A DNA stretch of 64,000 bases from an uncultured Castellaniella sp. (lineage in GTDB: Bacteria > Pseudomonadota > Gammaproteobacteria > Burkholderiales > Burkholderiaceae_B). The stretch is from the NCBI RefSeq assembly GCF_937988725.1, contig NZ_CALKHS010000008.1, forward strand, positions 62,001-126,000, read 5' to 3'. The notes beneath the pieces are model-generated. The model saw only the letters and a program-made list of their open reading frames with translations, was not told the origin of the DNA and searched no databases. How positions within the stretch are numbered: position 1 is the stretch's first letter; every line of letters begins with the position of its first letter. A program made the translations under genes and the position numbers. Shown here piece by piece: positions 17,154 to 23,620 of the stretch.

Positions 17154-17813
17154 ATGCCCGATCGGCATCAAACCGGTATGAAGGCAAGCAACCCTATGGA
17201 AAACATACCCGACTACTGGCGTGACCACTTTCGGGAGATGGAAAAGCTGACAAAGAAAGGCGCTGACGAACACCTGGCATTGCGCCATGTCCTGTTGTCT
17301 CTACGAGACATGCCATATGCACGCCCAGTTCAAGGGAACACGGTCCGGGGCTGCATCACGGAATGGACCGGCACCTGCTCAGCCAAACACATGGCCGCGC
17401 ACGAGTGGCTCACTTTGCTGGGTTACCACCCGATATTCTGGATGGCATGCTATGCCATCGACTTCAAGCAACCCTATTTTTCCGACCAGTTGCGCGCCGT
17501 CGCCAAGGGCATTGAAGTCTACGATGTTCACAATTTCTTGACGTGCGACCTTGGCCACGGCGAAATCATCATCGATATTACGTTTCCAGCCTATTTAGGC
17601 CGCTACGGCTTTCCCGTCACCATTGACTGGAACGGAACCGATGACTTCACGCTCTGTTGCAATCCGCAGAACCGGATCGCCCTGGACAGCATTGATACTG
17701 CGGACCAACGCAAACGATGTTGGCTGCGGTCACTGAACACAGACGAGACGTATCAAATCAGGGAAGCCGCAATCCAGGAAATGTCACGCTATGCCGGCCA
17801 CGAAAGGCCATGA
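17154..17813 (+). CDS. Uncharacterised protein, possible transglutaminase/papain-like fold
   Basis: A 219-residue protein with no family I can name. ATG 17154, 17178 and 17196 are all possible starts; the last begins MENIPDYWRDHF. It contains WTGTCSAKHMAAHEWL, then VYDVHNFLTCDL and IIIDITFPAYLG. A Cys in TCSxKH, a His in DVHNF and an Asp in IDITFP occur in the order of a Cys-His-Asp triad, which would fit a transglutaminase-like or papain-like fold. No signal peptide or membrane segment is evident. It follows higBA by about 40 bp and ends beside tRNA-Arg, in visibly less GC-rich DNA. Confidence 0.7.
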   Translation: MPDRHQTGMKASNPMENIPDYWRDHFREMEKLTKKGADEHLALRHVLLSLRDMPYARPVQGNTVRGCITEWTGTCSAKHMAAHEWLTLLGYHPIFWMACYAIDFKQPYFSDQLRAVAKGIEVYDVHNFLTCDLGHGEIIIDITFPAYLGRYGFPVTIDWNGTDDFTLCCNPQNRIALDSIDTADQRKRCWLRSLNTDETYQIREAAIQEMSRYAGHERP

Positions 17814-17831
17814 CCCATTGATTCTTATATA

Positions 17832-17906
17832 TGGCGCGCCCGACAGGAATCGAACCTGTATCAGAAGCTTCGGAAACTCCTATTCTATCCATTGAACTAC
17901 AGGCGC
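17832..17906 (-). tRNA. tRNA-Arg (anticodon CCG)
   Basis: The minus strand folds into a full cloverleaf. The acceptor arm begins GCGCCTG and pairs with CGGGCGC, with one T-G wobble. The anticodon loop is TTCCGAA, giving CCG for CGG codons. The T arm is ACAGG-TTCGATT-CCTGT, discriminator G, and a genomically encoded CCA at 17832-17834. A minus-strand TACAAT at 17966-17971 could be its -10. It lies at the edge of the accessory stretch, but no integrase was found. Confidence 0.95.
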
Positions 17907-17988
17907 ACGGGTCATCGGCCTGGCGGCCGGGACATCCGCACATCGTTGCGATGCGCGGGCTCGACATTGTAGCGGGTTTATCCTATCC

Positions 17989-18017
17989 CTGCAGTGTGCC
18001 GGGGCTGTCGCTATAAT
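17989..18017 (+). promoter_or_regulatory. Probable promoter of the diheme cytochrome gene
   Basis: A perfect TATAAT at 18012-18017 with a weak -35 (CTGCAG) 17 bp upstream, about 95 bp ahead of the cytochrome start. Confidence 0.55.
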
Positions 18018-18112
18018 CGAAGGTTGAGGCCTGTAACAGAAACAGTCGGGCGACACGACACCGGCGGCAGGCCAGCGGCCGCATCCCACTATCCCAGGAC
18101 CAGGAACCCATC

Positions 18113-19024
18113 ATGAGTCTCCCAGAACACGCCGAACACGCGCACGGGCACGAAAGTGCCATCAAGACCCCGAAACAGCTGCTGGTCACGGTCGTGCTGG
18201 CGTTCGTGATTCCCATCTCGGTCATCATTCTGCTGGTCAATCTGGTGGGCTCCTCGATCCGCACGGGCTATGGTTCCAACAGCCAGACCGAAGAAGCCAT
18301 CGCCAAGCGCATCCAGCCGGTGGCCGGATTCAAGCTGGTCGACGCGAACGCGCCGAAGGTCTTCAAGACCGGCGAGCAGGTCTTCCAGTCCACCTGTGTG
18401 GCCTGTCACGGCGCGGGTGTGGCCGGGGCGCCGAAGTTCGGCGACAAGGACGCCTGGGCTCCGTTCATCAAACAGGGCTTCGAAGACCTGGCCAAGAACG
18501 CCATCCACGGGATCGGCGCCATGCCTCCCAAGGGCGGCAACTCCTCGCTGGACGACTTCGAAGTCGCGCGCGCCGTCGCCTACATGACCAACCAGTCCGG
18601 CGCCAACTTCCCGGAACCCAAGGAACCCGCCGGCGACAAGGCCGCCGCGCCCGCAGCGCCCGCCGCCGCGGCCAAACCCGCCGAACAGAAGCCGGCCGCC
18701 CAGGCCGCCGCCCCCAAGGCCGCCGAAAAGCCCGCCGAACAGCAGGCCGCCCCGAAGGCCGAGGCCGCCCAGGCGTCCGCCGGCAACACCGTGGGCGAAA
18801 AGCTCTACAAGTCCGTCTGCATCACCTGCCACTCGGTGGGCGTGGCCGGCGCGCCGAAGTTCGGCGACAAGGCTTCCTGGGAACCCTTCATCAAGACCGG
18901 CCTGGACTCCATGCTGAAGAAGGCCATTTCGGGCGTGGGCGCCATGCCGCCGCGCGGGGGCTCGCAGGCCACCGACGAGGAACTGAAGGCCGCCATCCAG
19001 TACATGGTGGATGCCGCCAAATAA
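18113..19024 (+). CDS. Membrane-anchored diheme cytochrome c5-like protein
   Basis: A 303-residue protein with an N-terminal membrane anchor (LLVTVVLAFVIPISVIILLV, about residues 24-43), facing the periplasm. Two homologous c-type haem domains follow, with CVACH and CITCH motifs; each has a downstream GVAGAPKFGDK and a GAMPP(K/R)GG segment carrying the likely Met ligand. An alanine/proline/lysine-rich linker joins them. The internal similarity points to tandem duplication of a cytochrome c5-type domain. A role as electron carrier in respiration is likely; the partner is unknown. Confidence 0.9.
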   Translation: MSLPEHAEHAHGHESAIKTPKQLLVTVVLAFVIPISVIILLVNLVGSSIRTGYGSNSQTEEAIAKRIQPVAGFKLVDANAPKVFKTGEQVFQSTCVACHGAGVAGAPKFGDKDAWAPFIKQGFEDLAKNAIHGIGAMPPKGGNSSLDDFEVARAVAYMTNQSGANFPEPKEPAGDKAAAPAAPAAAAKPAEQKPAAQAAAPKAAEKPAEQQAAPKAEAAQASAGNTVGEKLYKSVCITCHSVGVAGAPKFGDKASWEPFIKTGLDSMLKKAISGVGAMPPRGGSQATDEELKAAIQYMVDAAK

Positions 19025-19049
19025 GCCGCAGCGCAGAACCGCCGGCTCC

Positions 19050-19085
19050 GCCCCCCGCCGCCAGATCTGGCCCGGGGGGTTTTTC
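19050..19085 (+). terminator. Rho-independent terminator after the cytochrome gene
   Basis: A GC-rich stem (CCCCCC ... GGGGGG around the palindrome CCAGATCTGG) followed by TTTTT, 25 bp past the stop codon. Confidence 0.8.
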
Positions 19086-19129
19086 TTGCGCGACCGAACG
19101 CCGACGGCGCATCCGGGATACCCCGCATG

Positions 19130-19155
19130 ATTCAAACGATCGTTTGAATTAGAAT
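19130..19155 (+). promoter_or_regulatory. PsrA/FadR-type operator and -10 of the nitronate monooxygenase operon
   Basis: A perfect 20-bp palindrome, ATTCAAACGATCGTTTGAAT (19130-19149), directly abuts a -10-like TAGAAT (19150-19155). Its core CAAAC-N4-GTTTG fits the published PsrA consensus of the TetR family. The same palindrome precedes the beta-oxidation operon at 41265-41286. Position over the promoter suggests repression relieved by a fatty acid or acyl-CoA. Confidence 0.75.
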
Positions 19156-19185
19156 AAGCGCATCATTTCGCGGGAGACAATCCTC

Positions 19186-20163
19186 ATGCCCCACCCCCTG
19201 GCAGCCTCGCTGCATCGGACCATGACCTTGCCGGTCATGGCCGCCCCCATGTTCATCGTATCCAATCCGGAACTGGTGATCGCGCAATGCGTCAGCGGCA
19301 TCATCGGCTCCATGCCGGCCCTGAACGCCCGGCCTCAGGCAACGCTGGACGCCTGGCTGACGCGGATCGAGGACGGCCTGGCGGCGGCGCGCGCCGCCGA
19401 TCCCGACCGACCGATCCCACCCTACGCCATCAATCACATCATCCACCAGTCCAACGACCGGCTGCAGGCGGACCTGGAAACCTGCGCCCGGCACCGCGTG
19501 CCGCTGATCATCACCAGCCTGCGGGCGCCCGGCCAGGTCGTGGACGCCGTGCACGGCTGGGGCGGCAAGGTCTTTCACGACGTCACGACCCTGAGACACG
19601 CGCGAAAGGCCATCGATGCGGGCGTGGACGGCTTGATCCTGGTCTGCGCCGGCGCCGGCGGGCACGCCGGAACCCTCTCGCCCTTCGCCCTGCTGGGCGA
19701 AGTCCGGCGGATATTCGACGGGCCGGTCTGCCTGTCGGGCGCCATCAGCCGGGGACAGGACGTGCTGGCGGCGCGCGCCATGGGCGCGGACTTCGCCTAC
19801 GTCGGCACGCGCTTCATCGCCAGCGCCGAGGCCAATGCCCAGGCCGAATACAAGCAGATGATCGTCGACACGGCCGCCGCCGACATCGTCTATACCCCCT
19901 ATTTCACCGGCATCCCCGGCAATTACCTGAAGCCCTGCGTGCGCAACATCGGCCTGGACCCGGACCGGCTGCCCGCGTCCCAGGGCACGAACTTCGGCAG
20001 CGACAGCAAAAAAGCCTGGCGCGACATCTGGGGGGCGGGACAGGGAGTGGGCAACATCGACGCCGTGCTGCCCACCGCCGACATCGTCGCCCGCCTGCGC
20101 GATGAATACCGACAGGCCGCCCAATCGCTGCGGGACGGCTTCATCACGGAGACTTGCTCATGA
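19186..20163 (+). CDS. Nitronate monooxygenase / 2-nitropropane dioxygenase family protein
   Basis: A 325-residue FMN-binding TIM-barrel flavoprotein. Family features are PVMAAPMFIVSNPELV at the N-terminus, LVCAGAGGHAGTLSPFALLGEVR and ISRGQDVLAARAMGADFAYVGTRF. Members oxidise nitronates such as propionate 3-nitronate, but many have other enoyl or flavin roles. It overlaps the enoyl-CoA hydratase gene by 4 bp and lies under the PsrA-type palindrome, which suggests a role in acyl-CoA metabolism. Substrate cannot be read from sequence. Confidence 0.87.
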   Translation: MPHPLAASLHRTMTLPVMAAPMFIVSNPELVIAQCVSGIIGSMPALNARPQATLDAWLTRIEDGLAAARAADPDRPIPPYAINHIIHQSNDRLQADLETCARHRVPLIITSLRAPGQVVDAVHGWGGKVFHDVTTLRHARKAIDAGVDGLILVCAGAGGHAGTLSPFALLGEVRRIFDGPVCLSGAISRGQDVLAARAMGADFAYVGTRFIASAEANAQAEYKQMIVDTAAADIVYTPYFTGIPGNYLKPCVRNIGLDPDRLPASQGTNFGSDSKKAWRDIWGAGQGVGNIDAVLPTADIVARLRDEYRQAAQSLRDGFITETCS

Positions 20164-20891
20164 TCCGCCAGACCCGCAACGGCGCCATCCTGGAAATCCT
20201 GATCGACCGGCCGGATCGGCGCAACGCCCTGACCGACGCAATGTATCGCGAGATCGACCGGGCGCTGCAAGCCGCCGACGCCGATTCCGCCTGCGCCGCC
20301 GTCATCCTGCACGGCGCGGGCGGCCACTTCACGGCCGGCAACGACCTGGCGGAATTCCAGATGCCGCACAGCAGCCGCGACGTGGGCTCGATCGCTTTCC
20401 TGCATACCCTGGCCAGCGTCAACGTGCCCGTCATCGCCGCCGTCCAGGGACAGGCGGTGGGGGTGGGCGTGACCCTGCTGGCCCACTGCGACTTCGTCTA
20501 TGCCGACCGCAGCGCGGTATTCCGCCTGCCTTTCGTCTCGCTGGGCCTGTGCCCGGAGGGGGCATCCAGCTTCCTGCTGCCCCGGCTGGCGGGCCCGCGC
20601 CGCGCCGCGCAATGGCTGCTGCAGGCCCAGCCCTTCGACGCCGACGAGGCGCTGGCCGGCCGGCTGATCAGCGGCATCCAGGAAGACCCGCTGGCCGCCG
20701 CCCGCGCATGCGCCCAGGCCCTCGCCGCGCAACCCGCCCAGGCCGTTCGCGCCAGCAAGCAGCTGCTGCGGGCCCCCGAACGCGACACCGTGCACCAGGT
20801 GCTGGACGCCGAGGCGGCGGTCTTCTTCGAGCGCCTGAAAAGCGCGGAAGCCCAGGCGGCGTTCCAGCGCTTCTTCGCCCGCAAGGGATAA
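20160..20891 (+). CDS. Enoyl-CoA hydratase/isomerase family protein
   Basis: A 243-residue crotonase-fold enzyme. IDRPDRRNALTDAMYREI, the oxyanion-hole segment HGAGGHFTAGNDLAEF, AVQGQAVGVGVTLLAHCDFVYA and RLPFVSLGLCPEGASSFLLP are typical of the family. It could hydrate or isomerise an unsaturated acyl-CoA. The ATG at 20160 overlaps the preceding stop (ATGA), which selects it over an upstream TTG and implies translational coupling with the nitronate monooxygenase homologue. Confidence 0.9.
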   Translation: MIRQTRNGAILEILIDRPDRRNALTDAMYREIDRALQAADADSACAAVILHGAGGHFTAGNDLAEFQMPHSSRDVGSIAFLHTLASVNVPVIAAVQGQAVGVGVTLLAHCDFVYADRSAVFRLPFVSLGLCPEGASSFLLPRLAGPRRAAQWLLQAQPFDADEALAGRLISGIQEDPLAAARACAQALAAQPAQAVRASKQLLRAPERDTVHQVLDAEAAVFFERLKSAEAQAAFQRFFARKG

Positions 20892-21018
20892 GCCGGGCGG
20901 AGGCCGGGCCGGCGCGACGCCCCGCGCCGGCCTCTTCTTTCGGAGCCGCGCAGCGCGGCCAGCCGGCTTTGTGGTTTTCACCACACTTCGGGGCCGATTT
21001 TTCACCCCTAAAAGAACA

Positions 21019-21058
21019 TTAGGGTTTACCCCTAGCTTTATCCTAGGGTTTACCCTAT
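21019..21058 (+). promoter_or_regulatory. Two tandem AGGGTTTACCC motifs before a small basic protein gene
   Basis: AGGGTTTACCC occurs at 21021-21031 and again at 21045-21055, 24 bp apart, each inside a near-palindrome TAGGGTTTACCC(C)TA. A further ACCCCTA half lies at 21004-21010. The spacing of about two helical turns suggests a dimeric regulator bound to one face. The factor is not recognised. Confidence 0.6.
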
Positions 21059-21103
21059 ACTGACTCTATCGAAAATCTGAATCTTCTGAAACAGGAGTCA
21101 GTC

Positions 21104-21331
21104 ATGAACTACGCTTTCACCTCGAACCTGATGTCTGATGCGCTGGAACGCGCCTACTCTCACGCGTTTCTGACCGAAACGCAGCCCCTGTCCCTGAAGA
21201 AGGGCCTGCGCGCCGTGGGCCGTGCGCTGAGCCGGGGCGCCAAGGCTGTGGGCCGCGGCATCGTGGTCGTCATCAATTCCCAGGCCGAAGCGCGCGCCCG
21301 CAACATGCTGTACAACCGCGCCCCCTGGTAA
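21104..21331 (+). CDS. Small basic protein of unknown function
   Basis: A 75-residue protein, strongly basic in its middle (SLKKGLRAVGRALSRGAKAVGRG), with a short hydrophobic IVVVI after it and a C-terminus NMLYNRAPW. AGGAG nine bases before ATG 21104 is a strong ribosome site. It has its own regulatory motifs upstream and a strong terminator downstream, so it is a real single-gene unit. I do not recognise a family; an amphipathic, nucleic-acid- or membrane-associated helix is possible. Confidence 0.75.
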   Translation: MNYAFTSNLMSDALERAYSHAFLTETQPLSLKKGLRAVGRALSRGAKAVGRGIVVVINSQAEARARNMLYNRAPW

Positions 21332-21380
21332 TCGAGGTCGGGGCCCCGCCCGCGCGGCGGCCCCGGCACACCGGAACGGA

Positions 21381-21415
21381 ACAGCCGCATCGTCTTTGAC
21401 GGTGCGGCTGTTTTT
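21381..21415 (+). terminator. Rho-independent terminator after the small basic protein gene
   Basis: The stem ACAGCCGCATCGTC-TTT-GACGGTGCGGCTGT (14 pairs with one wobble) is followed by TTTT. It touches the stop codon of the converging rep gene. Confidence 0.9.
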
Positions 21416-23619
21416 CATGGGCGCCTGAGGAGGTTCTTCAGGCTGCTCAGGGCGCGGTCGGGGTCCATCTCGGAGGCCCCCGGCACGGAACCATCCGCCT
21501 GCGCCTGCAAGCCCATTTCCGCGATGAACCGCGAAGGTTCGCACATGGTGTCCTCGCGCCCGCGCCGGCGCTTGCGGCACCAGCTGATCTGCAGAGTGCG
21601 CTGGGCCCGGGTGATGCCGACGTACATCAGGCGGCGCTCCTCCTGGATGCGGCGCACCCGGGCCGCCATCGCCGCCTCGCTGACGTCGCCCTCGTCGTCC
21701 CCGCCGCGATGCGGCAGCAGGCCCTCTTCCACCCCGATCAGATAGACGTGCGGAAACTCCAGGCCCTTGGACGCATGCAGGGTGGACAGCTTGACCGCAT
21801 CCGGCTCCTCGTCATCCGAGCGCTCCAGCATCGTGACCAGCGCCACGTGCTGCACCAGTTCCAGCAGGGTCATGTCGTCCTCGTCGGCCTTGCGCTTGAG
21901 CCATTCCAGCAGTTCCAGCACATTGGTCCAACGCGCCTGGGCCTGGCGCTCGTCCAGCGTATCGTAGAGATGGCGTTCGTAGCCCATGGCCGCCAGCAGG
22001 TCGTCGAGCACCCGGGCGGCATTGTCTTCGCGCAGGCCGTCGATGCCCACCGCCGCGCCAGCCAGGCCCTCGGGCGCGGCCTGAAGCCCGTTCGCCGCCG
22101 GGCGCGCGGCGTCGGACGAAATCTCGCTTCCTTCCACGCCGACAGGCGCCGGATCCGGATCGAATGCCAGCAGATCGCCCTGCGTCGCCGCTCCCGGCAG
22201 AGGCGGCACCGCCCCGCCGCGCCGGGCGGCCCGCCCCTGGAAATGCTGGATCAGGTGGACGAAGCCCTGGACGGCATCCCGCTGGCGGGCCGCCGGCAGG
22301 ATGGCTTCCGTCACGCCGGCGGCGACGGCGAACAGGGACACCCCCAGCCGGGCCGCCTCGCCGCCCAGGGCCTGCAAGGTGTTCTGCCCGATCCCCCGCC
22401 GGGGCGTCGTGGCCGCCCGGATGAAGGCGGGGTCCTCGTCCTCGTTGGCGATCAGGCGCAGCCAGGCCAGCACGTCGCGGATTTCCGCCTTGTCGAAAAA
22501 ACTCTGGCCGCCGGACACGGTATAGGGAATGCGCAGGGTGCGCAGCGCCTGCTCCATGGTCCGGGCCTGGTGGTTGCCGCGATACAGGACGGCGAAGTCC
22601 TTCCACTGCGCCTGGCGCTCGAAACGGGATGCCGACAGCCGCATGGCGATGGATTCCGCTTCGATCAGGTCCGAATCCATCGGCGTGACGCCGATGGGGT
22701 CGCCCACGCCCAGGTCGGACCACAGCGTCTTGTCGAAGGTCTTGGGATTGTGGCTGATCACCTGATTGGCGGCCTGCAGGATGCGCTGCACCGAGCGGTA
22801 GTTCTGTTCCAGCTTGATCAGCCGCAGCTGCGGGTAATCGCGTTCCAGCTGCGCCAGGTTTTCGACCGTGGCGCCGCGCCAGGCGTAGATGGCCTGGTCG
22901 TCGTCGCCCACGGCCGTGAACATGGCCCGGTCGCCGCACAGCAGCCGCACCAGCTGGTACTGGCAGGCATTGGTGTCCTGGTATTCGTCCACCAGCAGAT
23001 ACTGCACTCGCGCCTGCCAGCGCTGCCGCACGGACTCGTCATCCTGCAGCAGCTGCGCCGGCAGGCGGATCAGGTCGTCGAAATCGACCGACTGATAGGC
23101 CCGCAGCGTGGCCTCGTAGCTGCGATAGACGCGGACGGCCTCCGCCTCGTCGGGCCCCTGGGCCGCCCGGGACGCGCCGTCCGGGTCCAGCTGGGCGTTC
23201 TTCCAGAGGGAAATCATCTGCTGGACGGCCCGCAGGCGGGCGCGGTCGGTGGTGGCCAGCAATTCCTGGATGATGCCCTGCGCATCGGTGGCGTCCAGAA
23301 TGGAAAACCCGCGCTTGAGCCCCAGGGCCGCGTATTCCTCGCGCAGGAAGCGCAGGCCCAGGGAATGGAAGGTGCCCACCGTCAGGCCGCGCAAGAGCCG
23401 GGCTTCGACCAGGGTGCGCACGCGCTCGTTCATTTCCCGCGCCGCCTTGTTGGTGAAGGTCAGCGCCACCACGTGGCGGGCCTGGTAGCCGCATTCCTGC
23501 AGCAGATAGGCCATCTTCCGCGTGATCACGCGCGTCTTCCCGCTGCCGGCGCCGGCCAGCACCAGACAGGGGCCATTCAGATAGCGCACGGCTTCGTTCT
23601 GGCTGGGATTCAGATCCAT
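21415..23619 (-). CDS. rep: ATP-dependent DNA helicase Rep (UvrD/Rep superfamily 1)
   Basis: A 734-residue SF1A helicase moving 3'-5' on DNA and clearing proteins ahead of forks. Motifs in order: NPSQNEAV (Q motif), LAGAGSGKTRVI (Walker A), TFTNKAAREMNER, LLVDEYQDTN (Walker B), VGDDDQAIYAWRGA, NYRS, TLHASKGLEFPHVYLIG and ITRAQRTLQISW. A low-complexity Ala/Gly/Pro-rich stretch near residues 470-530 (PPLPGAATQGDLLAFDPDPA and onward) makes it longer than E. coli Rep. The ATG lies 1 bp after the priA stop, so the two form an operon. Confidence 0.92.
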   Translation of the reverse strand: MDLNPSQNEAVRYLNGPCLVLAGAGSGKTRVITRKMAYLLQECGYQARHVVALTFTNKAAREMNERVRTLVEARLLRGLTVGTFHSLGLRFLREEYAALGLKRGFSILDATDAQGIIQELLATTDRARLRAVQQMISLWKNAQLDPDGASRAAQGPDEAEAVRVYRSYEATLRAYQSVDFDDLIRLPAQLLQDDESVRQRWQARVQYLLVDEYQDTNACQYQLVRLLCGDRAMFTAVGDDDQAIYAWRGATVENLAQLERDYPQLRLIKLEQNYRSVQRILQAANQVISHNPKTFDKTLWSDLGVGDPIGVTPMDSDLIEAESIAMRLSASRFERQAQWKDFAVLYRGNHQARTMEQALRTLRIPYTVSGGQSFFDKAEIRDVLAWLRLIANEDEDPAFIRAATTPRRGIGQNTLQALGGEAARLGVSLFAVAAGVTEAILPAARQRDAVQGFVHLIQHFQGRAARRGGAVPPLPGAATQGDLLAFDPDPAPVGVEGSEISSDAARPAANGLQAAPEGLAGAAVGIDGLREDNAARVLDDLLAAMGYERHLYDTLDERQAQARWTNVLELLEWLKRKADEDDMTLLELVQHVALVTMLERSDDEEPDAVKLSTLHASKGLEFPHVYLIGVEEGLLPHRGGDDEGDVSEAAMAARVRRIQEERRLMYVGITRAQRTLQISWCRKRRRGREDTMCEPSRFIAEMGLQAQADGSVPGASEMDPDRALSSLKNLLRRP

Positions 23620-23620
23620 C

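Noticed and set aside
19186..20163. FabK-type enoyl-ACP reductase instead of nitronate monooxygenase
   Set aside because: Both share the fold, but linkage to an enoyl-CoA hydratase under a beta-oxidation-type operator fits a catabolic or nitronate role better, and no fatty-acid synthesis genes are near.
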